5,594 bases of DNA from Acidimicrobiales bacterium. Its GTDB lineage: Bacteria > Actinomycetota > Acidimicrobiia > Acidimicrobiales > UBA8190. A program made the translations under genes and the position numbers. This document shows positions 1 through 3,721 of this stretch, one piece after another. The notes below the pieces were generated by a model. The model had not been told where the DNA came from and made no database searches. It saw only the letters and a list, made by a program, of their open reading frames with translations. The DNA lies in the NCBI GenBank assembly GCA_030042575.1, contig JASHZK010000377.1, positions 1-5,594 of the forward strand, read 5' to 3'. Each line of letters begins with the position of its first letter. Position 1 is the stretch's first letter.

Positions 1-393
1 CAGGCGTTGGCGGTCGGGGCCGTCGTCCGGCGCCAGCAGAGCGAGCACCAGCTCCAGCAGCGTTGGGTTGTGGCCCACCACCATGACCTGTCCATGGGCG
101 TCGTCCACCTGGCGCACCCGCTCGATCACCTCTTTGGGGTCGGCTTCGTACAGCTCCGACTCCACCGACATGTCGGCCCCCGGGCTCAGGGCGCCGATCA
201 CCCCCTCGGCCGTCTCCAGGGCGCGGGCAGCCGAGGAGGTCAGGACCAGGGCGGGTTTGGCCCCGTGGAGGCCGGCCAGATAGACCGACAGCTCGACGGT
301 CTGGCGGCGGCCCCTGGCGGCCAGGTGCCGCCCGAAATCCTTGGGCGAGTGGGGAACGGCCTTGGCGTGGCGCAGGACCCAGAGCGTGCGCAC
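1..393 (-). CDS. sixA: SixA-type phosphohistidine phosphatase (histidine phosphatase superfamily), C-terminus cut by window edge
   Basis: 131 residues are visible; SixA proteins are usually about 150-170, so the C-terminal part lies beyond base 1. Seen: the N-terminal catalytic motif LRHAK at residues 7-11, with the RH pair whose histidine (H9) accepts the phosphate; the mid-protein segment [11 protein letters not shown] (about 62-72), which carries the usual arginine of the phosphate pocket; and VVGHNPTL (about 107-114), whose histidine is the second catalytic one. RHAK together with GHNP is typical of the SixA branch rather than of phosphoglycerate mutases. E. coli SixA removes phosphate from histidine on HPt or phosphotransferase proteins; the target here is unknown. 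The GTG start at 393 was chosen because AGGA lies 7 bases upstream and the protein then begins just before the first beta strand, as in the family. The reading frame stays open upstream into etfA but has no better start. It is the last visible gene of the minus-strand cluster, 79 bases after etfA. Confidence 0.86.
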   Translation of the reverse strand, partial: MRTLWVLRHAKAVPHSPKDFGRHLAARGRRQTVELSVYLAGLHGAKPALVLTSSAARALETAEGVIGALSPGADMSVESELYEADPKEVIERVRQVDDAHGQVMVVGHNPTLLELVLALLAPDDGPDRQRL

Positions 394-445
394 CGGATGA
401 TCCTGGCACGGCTGCTCCGGCGAAGGGACAATGCCCGGTGCCGGG

Positions 446-472
446 GGCGGGCGGCCGCCAGGCGGGCCCGCC
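446..472 (-). terminator. Strong GC hairpin immediately after the etfA stop codon
   Basis: On the transcribed (minus) strand the base after the etfA TGA begins a stem with outer arms GGCGGGC and GCCCGCC, continued by inner arms CCGC and GCGG around a CTG loop, with a two-base CC bulge on the 3' side. A second small hairpin (arms CCCG and CGGG, about 433-446) follows directly. There is no U-run, so this is not a classical intrinsic terminator; GC-rich stems without U-tracts are common at gene ends in actinobacteria. It could reduce transcription into sixA or protect the 3' end of an etfBA message. The structure is seen by eye; the role is inferred. Confidence 0.38.
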
Positions 473-1444
473 TCAGCCGCGGGCCTTGAGCGCCTCGATC
501 AACTTGGGGACGACCTTGTTGACGTCGCCCACCACCCCGAGGTCGGCCACCGAGAAGATGGGCGCGTCCTTGTCCTTGTTGATGGCGACGATGTTCTTCG
601 ACCCCTTCATCCCCACCAGGTGCTGCGTGGCCCCCGAGATCCCGCAGGCGATGTAGAGCGTCGGCTTGACCGTCTTCCCCGTCTGGCCGACCTGGTGGGA
701 GTAGGGGACCCAGCCGGCGTCGACGATGGCCCGGCTCGCCCCCGCCGCTCCTTTCAAGAGCTTGGCCAGCTCCTCGATCATGGCGTAGTGCTCGGCACCA
801 CCGAGGCCCCGACCGCCCGACACCACCACGTCGGCCTCGTCCAGCTTGGGCCCGCTCTGCTCCTCGACGTGGCGGGCCAGCACCTTGGCTGTGTTCCTGG
901 CGCCGATGTCGGGGACCTCGACCGAGGTCACCTGGGGCGCCGCCCCCGGCGACGGCTCGGCGGCAAAGGACTTGGCCCGGACCACGAAGATCCACGGCCG
1001 CTCGCCGCTCAGTCGGGCCCTGGCCACTTTGGCCCCGCCGAACAGCCCGTGCTCGGAGCGCACCTCGTCCCCCTCGACCTCGAGACCGACGACGTTGGTG
1101 ATGACGGGGAGGTCGAGCATGGCCGAGAGGCGCCCGGCCACGTCGCGTCCGTCGTAGGTGGTGGGGATGAGCATCACGTCGGGCCGGTTCCCGCTCTTCA
1201 CGAGGCCGGCGATGGCGGCGGCCACCGGGGCGCCGGGCAGGGCGTCGCCGGTGTCGCCGATGTCGTAGACGGTGGTGACACCGAAGTTGCCCAGTTGGCC
1301 GACGGTCTTCGCCACGTCCGGCCCCCATGACACCGCCTCCACCACCGAGCCCATCTCCCTGGCCTTGGTGAGCAGTTCGAGGCTGGTCGAGACGGGGTTG
1401 CCGCCGGAGATCTCGGCGAGGACCCAGACCTTGTCGATCGACAT
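473..1444 (-). CDS. etfA: Electron transfer flavoprotein, alpha subunit
   Basis: 323 residues, the normal length for EtfA. The subunit carries the redox-active FAD of the ETF heterodimer, which takes electrons from acyl-CoA and other dehydrogenases in the cytoplasm and passes them to a membrane ETF:quinone oxidoreductase. Seen: an N-terminal alpha/beta domain opening [11 protein letters not shown]; the linker to the FAD domain near 200; and the C-terminal FAD domain with SGGRGLGG (209-216), the [10 protein letters not shown] stretch (252-261), [13 protein letters not shown] (263-275) and AINKD (287-291), ending in a predicted helix at 311-323. The segment 263-289 matches the classical EtfA signature except for Thr273, where Ile or Val is usual. 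ATG 1444 is preceded by AGGAG (1456-1460) at an 11-base spacing. It lies 34 bases after etfB, so the two are almost certainly co-transcribed. Nothing suggests a bifurcating variant, but that cannot be excluded from motifs alone. Confidence 0.97.
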   Translation of the reverse strand: MSIDKVWVLAEISGGNPVSTSLELLTKAREMGSVVEAVSWGPDVAKTVGQLGNFGVTTVYDIGDTGDALPGAPVAAAIAGLVKSGNRPDVMLIPTTYDGRDVAGRLSAMLDLPVITNVVGLEVEGDEVRSEHGLFGGAKVARARLSGERPWIFVVRAKSFAAEPSPGAAPQVTSVEVPDIGARNTAKVLARHVEEQSGPKLDEADVVVSGGRGLGGAEHYAMIEELAKLLKGAAGASRAIVDAGWVPYSHQVGQTGKTVKPTLYIACGISGATQHLVGMKGSKNIVAINKDKDAPIFSVADLGVVGDVNKVVPKLIEALKARG

Positions 1445-1478
1445 GTGCGTCTTGTCTCCTGGTTCTTGCGTTTACGGA

Positions 1479-2258
1479 TCAGATGAGCTTCAGCTGCTCG
1501 AGGAAGCGGATGATGTTCTGGTGGGCGTCACCCTCGTCCACCACCACCTCCCCCGCCGAGCGGGCCTCGGCATCGGCCACCTCGGTCACCTCCTGGCGGG
1601 CGCCGGCCTGACCGACGAGGGCGGCGTCGATGCCCAGGTCCGACACCGTCAGCTGGTCGACGGGCTTGGACTTGGCCGCCATGATCCCCTTGAACGACGG
1701 GTACCGGGGCTCGACCACACCGGCGGTGACCGTCACCACCGCCGGCAGCGGGCACACGACCTCGTCGTAACCGGCCTCCGTCTGCCGCTCGACGTGGACG
1801 GTGCCGTCGGAGAGCGACACCTTCTTGGCGAAGGTGACCGACGGCATGCCGAGCAGCTCGGCCACCTGGACCGGGGTGGTGCCGGTGTAGCCGTCGGTGG
1901 ACTCGGTGGCGGCGATGACCAGGTCGGGTGCGGCGCGCTCGATGGCCTTGGCCAGGACCTTGGCCGTGGCCAGGGCGTCGGAGCCCCGCAGGGCGTCGTC
2001 GCTCACCAAGATGGCCTTGGCCGCTCCCATGGCCAGCGCCGTGCGCAGACCCGACGTCTCGTTGTTGGGGGCCATCGAAACCAAGGTGACCTCGCCCCCG
2101 CCGGCCTGCTCGGCCAGCTGCAGGCCCATCTCCACGCCGTAGGCGTCGGAGTCGTCGAGGATGAGCTTCCCCTGTCGCACCAGGGTCTTCGTCTCGGGGT
2201 CCAGAGCCCCGGGGGCGGCCGGATCGGGGATCTGCTTGACACAGACGACGACGTTCAT
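1479..2258 (-). CDS. etfB: Electron transfer flavoprotein, beta subunit
   Basis: 259 residues, typical for EtfB. The protein pairs with EtfA; the beta subunit of ordinary ETFs binds a structural AMP and carries the loop that docks on partner dehydrogenases. Seen: N-terminal MNVVVCVKQIPDP (1-13), ALAMGA (75-80), the ESTDGYTGTTPVQVAELLG stretch (119-137) that normally contributes to nucleotide binding, and EPRYPSFKGIMAAKSKP (183-199), the strongest family hallmark. The C-terminal tail with AGEVVVDEG (235-243), ending EQLKLI, is the arm that wraps onto EtfA and resembles mycobacterial FixA/EtfB. The ATG at 2258 fits the family N-terminus exactly; the ribosome site is weak (GGGA about 12 bases upstream). 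The frame remains open far upstream of this ATG, but only as the shadow of the phosphodiesterase gene. The 64-base gap upstream may hold its own promoter, but I could not assign convincing -35 and -10 boxes. Confidence 0.97.
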   Translation of the reverse strand: MNVVVCVKQIPDPAAPGALDPETKTLVRQGKLILDDSDAYGVEMGLQLAEQAGGGEVTLVSMAPNNETSGLRTALAMGAAKAILVSDDALRGSDALATAKVLAKAIERAAPDLVIAATESTDGYTGTTPVQVAELLGMPSVTFAKKVSLSDGTVHVERQTEAGYDEVVCPLPAVVTVTAGVVEPRYPSFKGIMAAKSKPVDQLTVSDLGIDAALVGQAGARQEVTEVADAEARSAGEVVVDEGDAHQNIIRFLEQLKLI

Positions 2259-2322
2259 GGGCGAGATTGTTCCCGCTGTGCACGGGCGTGTACCAATCGA
2301 CCCGTCGGCCGGGCCGGGGCCG

Positions 2323-3111
2323 TCACGCCCGTCCCAGGGCCCGAAGGGCGCGCTGCACGTGATCGGTGACCACGGCGTCCACACCCTGGTCGGCCGCCGC
2401 CCGCAGCTCGGCCTCCTCGTCGACCGCCCAGGGCACGACCGCCAGCCCCCGCCTGTGGGCCCGGGCCACCACCGCGGCGGTGACCTGGTCCCGGAAGGGC
2501 AGGAGCACCCGTGCCCCCAGCGGTTCGAGCCCGTCGAGGGCGGCGGCGGCGTCGGAACCCGGAAAGAGCAGGAGCCCGGTGGCCAGCTCGGGGCGCGTGG
2601 CGTGCACGGCGGCCAGCACGCCGGGCCAGAACGAGCTGACCAGGGCCAGTGCCGGGCCCCGCCCGCTGCCCAGGCAGCCCGCCACCAGCTCGGCCACCTC
2701 GGCGGCCAGGGTCTCCGACGGATCATGGCCGGCTTCGGCCGGCGAGCTCTTGACCTCCAGGTCGACGGCTGCCCCGGCACAGGCGGCCAGAGCCTCCTCC
2801 AAGGTGGGCACCCAGCGGGGCAGGTCGGCCCGAGCGAGGCGCCCCAGCGGACCGACACCGGGGACCTCAGCGTCGTGATGGACCACGGCCACCCCGTCGG
2901 CCGTGCGCCGGACGTCGAGCTCGACCCCGTCGGCCCCGGCGGCCAGGGCCCCGGCGAAGGAGCCCAGCGTGTTGTCCCGGGGCGCGCCCGACCCCTCCGC
3001 AGGCTCACCTCGGCCCGACGGCGCCCCGTCGGTACGGCCTCGGTGTGCGAGGACGCCGACCGGGGTAGAGCTGCTCCGCAATGGCCACTGGCTCGCAGGC
3101 ATTTCCTGCAC
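2323..3111 (-). CDS. Glycerophosphodiester phosphodiesterase family protein (GDPD)
   Basis: 262 residues from GTG 3111, the usual size for a cytoplasmic single-domain GDPD. The family hydrolyses glycerophosphodiesters from phospholipid breakdown to sn-glycerol 3-phosphate and an alcohol, using a metal-dependent TIM barrel. Seen (numbering from GTG 3111): AHRG (22-25) with the catalytic HR pair, VELDV (63-67) with the metal-binding Glu and Asp, VVHHD (76-80) with the second catalytic histidine, LEVKS (118-122) with the third acidic ligand, and the C-terminal VPWAVDEEAELRAAADQG (226-243) followed by VDAVVTDH (244-251). The motifs are complete, so it is probably active. There is no signal peptide or membrane segment. 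Odd points: the usual ENT triplet is DNT (46-48), and about 20 residues rich in Gly, Pro and Arg separate it from HRG, more than normal. The GTG was chosen because AAGGGA precedes it by 6 bases; TTG 3117 and ATG 3102 are alternatives. It is the first gene of the minus-strand cluster and divergent from the WhiB gene. The substrate cannot be told. Confidence 0.9.
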   Translation of the reverse strand: MQEMPASQWPLRSSSTPVGVLAHRGRTDGAPSGRGEPAEGSGAPRDNTLGSFAGALAAGADGVELDVRRTADGVAVVHHDAEVPGVGPLGRLARADLPRWVPTLEEALAACAGAAVDLEVKSSPAEAGHDPSETLAAEVAELVAGCLGSGRGPALALVSSFWPGVLAAVHATRPELATGLLLFPGSDAAAALDGLEPLGARVLLPFRDQVTAAVVARAHRRGLAVVPWAVDEEAELRAAADQGVDAVVTDHVQRALRALGRA

Positions 3112-3117
3112 TTGCAA

Positions 3118-3123
3118 TCCCTT
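3118..3123 (-). promoter_or_regulatory. Shine-Dalgarno that favours GTG 3111 as the phosphodiesterase start
   Basis: On the minus strand AAGGGA is followed by TTGCAA and then GTG, an ideal 6-base spacing. The same SD is 15 bases from the ATG at 3102 and abuts the TTG at 3117, so both are less likely starts. A separate AGGA sits only one base before ATG 3102, too close to serve it. Confidence 0.45.
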
Positions 3124-3166
3124 CGGTACCTTCCCAGTGCTGCTCGTCTAGATCTGTGCTTGCAGG

Positions 3167-3215
3167 CGTGAGCGCTTGGGAGTACGTTCACGAACCGGAA
3201 ATCTGGGCGCTCACG
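3167..3215. repeat. 9-bp perfect inverted repeat with 31-base spacer in the divergent promoter region
   Basis: CGTGAGCGC at 3167-3175 is matched by its exact reverse complement GCGCTCACG at 3207-3215. The arm centres are 40 bases apart, close to four helical turns. A further partial copy (TTCACG, 3188-3193) lies between the arms. It could be a pair of operator sites or a long-looped hairpin in a leader RNA. No regulator can be named. Confidence 0.4.
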
Positions 3216-3239
3216 GTGTGGTCGACCCGGCGGCACTCA

Positions 3240-3255
3240 TGTGATCCGGATCACA
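3240..3255. promoter_or_regulatory. Perfect CRP/FNR-type palindrome (TGTGA-N6-TCACA) upstream of the WhiB1-like gene
   Basis: TGTGATCCGGATCACA is a 16-bp perfect palindrome and fits the consensus TGTGA-N6-TCACA at all ten fixed positions, which is the site read by cAMP-CRP (Crp/GlxR in actinobacteria). It ends 45 bases before the WhiB GTG start and about 130 bases from the divergent phosphodiesterase start. In M. tuberculosis the whiB1 promoter is a known target of the CRP homologue Rv3676, so a conserved circuit is a reasonable inference. The regulator gene is not in this window, and an FNR-like relative with the same site preference is possible. Without a mapped promoter I cannot say whether it would activate or repress. 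Confidence 0.72.
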
Positions 3256-3289
3256 AAAGACAGGCTCGACGCGAAATGCACGGTATCGG

Positions 3290-3295
3290 AGGAGG
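3290..3295 (+). promoter_or_regulatory. Near-ideal Shine-Dalgarno for the WhiB1-like gene
   Basis: AGGAGG, within the longer purine run GGAGGAGGG (3288-3296), stands 5 bases before GTG 3301. It is 14 bases from the in-frame ATG at 3310, so it decides in favour of the GTG. It is the strongest ribosome site in the window, which suggests efficient translation. Confidence 0.8.
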
Positions 3296-3300
3296 GCGTC

Positions 3301-3591
3301 GTGGCACTCATGTGGAACCGTTCCGTGGAGTGGGACGCGGAGGACTGGCGCAAGACGGCCGCCTGCCGGCACACCGAACCTGACCTCTTCTTCCCCATCG
3401 GCACCACCGGGCCCGCCATCGATCAGATCGAGGCGGCCAAGCGGGTGTGTCGCTCCTGCGAAGTCCTCGAACCGTGCCTGGAGTTCGCCTTGGCCACCAA
3501 CCAGGAGTCCGGTGTGTGGGGCGGAACCTCGGAGGAGGAGCGACGCAAGCTCCGCAAGGCCTGGCTGGCCGCCCGCCGCCGGGCCTCCTGA
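3301..3591 (+). CDS. whiB1: WhiB1-like (WblE-type) iron-sulfur transcription regulator
   Basis: 96 residues from GTG 3301. Wbl proteins hold a [4Fe-4S] cluster with four cysteines; many bind region 4 of the primary sigma factor and act at promoters. Seen: Cys22, Cys50, Cys53 and Cys59 in the family spacing C-X27-C-X2-C-X5-C, the turn GVWGG at 71-75, and a basic C-terminal tail (SEEERRKLRK then AARRRAS) suited to DNA contact. The segment FFPIGTTGPAIDQIEAAK (30-47) and ATNQESGVWGG (65-75) resemble mycobacterial WhiB1 and Streptomyces WblE more than WhiB2, WhiB3 or WhiB7. M. tuberculosis WhiB1 is essential and its cluster reacts with nitric oxide; the same is inferred here. The gene has a strong SD, a CRP-type palindrome 45 bases upstream and a GC hairpin downstream, so it is probably monocistronic. 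The frame is open back to 3241, but a start there would lie inside the palindrome and has no SD. Assignment to the WhiB1 subgroup is less certain than to the family. Confidence 0.95.
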   Translation: MALMWNRSVEWDAEDWRKTAACRHTEPDLFFPIGTTGPAIDQIEAAKRVCRSCEVLEPCLEFALATNQESGVWGGTSEEERRKLRKAWLAARRRAS

Positions 3592-3617
3592 ACCACAGAG
3601 CCCCCACTTCTCCCGGC

Positions 3618-3640
3618 GGCCCCGGTCAGCGACCGGGGCC
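3618..3640 (+). terminator. GC-rich terminator-like hairpin after the WhiB1-like gene
   Basis: Arms GGCCCCGGTC (3618-3627) and GACCGGGGCC (3631-3640) pair perfectly over 10 bp around the 3-base loop AGC, 26 bases after the WhiB stop codon. Only CTT follows, so there is no U-tract. A stem this strong between a short gene and the next independent gene is probably a terminator of the type common in actinobacteria. It would separate whiB1 from the downstream kinase. Confidence 0.6.
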
Positions 3641-3721
3641 CTTGCGCGTCACCGGCATTTTGCGCCGTATCCTGCGTGGCGGTGATGCCTTTGGGCGGGG
3701 TCGCCACCACGGCCGGCGGCC

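Larger units (their letters stand above)
3232..3314. repeat. 12-bp direct repeat, two copies 71 bases apart, flanking the WhiB leader
   Basis: GGCACTCATGTG occurs at 3232-3243 and again at 3303-3314. The first copy runs into the left half of the CRP-type palindrome; the second lies just inside the WhiB coding region, starting at its third base and including an in-frame ATG at 3310. After both copies CCG recurs a few bases on. It may be a small local duplication or chance. Confidence 0.45.

Noticed and set aside
240..1328. A 362-residue minus-strand open frame overlapping etfA and sixA.
   Set aside because: Composition is low-complexity Arg/Gly/His, and the overlapping EtfA and SixA frames have complete motifs.
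2259..2322. A promoter or terminator between the phosphodiesterase gene and etfB.
   Set aside because: Only a 5-bp GC stem (2306-2322) and poor promoter boxes (TTGGTA and AACAAT, 19 bases apart) are visible, not enough to support either.
1272..3171. Two plus-strand open frames of over 300 residues opposite etfB and the phosphodiesterase gene.
   Set aside because: They are antisense shadows with Gly/His/Arg-rich composition, no recognisable motif and no ribosome site.
2259..3236. A long minus-strand open frame continuous with and upstream of etfB, suggesting a 585-residue fusion protein.
   Set aside because: Its translation is Arg/Pro/Ser-rich with no family resemblance, and another frame over the same bases carries every GDPD motif. 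It is a GC-driven shadow frame.
3241..3300. A 20-residue N-terminal extension of the WhiB protein starting at GTG 3241.
   Set aside because: That GTG lies inside the CRP-type palindrome and lacks a ribosome site, while GTG 3301 has an excellent one and gives the family's usual length.
3642..3673. A promoter for the kinase with TTGCGC or GCGTCA as -35 and TATCCT as -10.
   Set aside because: The boxes match weakly and the spacings are 20 or 16 bases; such matches are too common to annotate as a feature.
3675..3707. A stem with arms GTGGCG and CGCCAC just upstream of the kinase start.
   Set aside because: Six base pairs with a loop of about 20 bases are expected by chance in GC-rich DNA.
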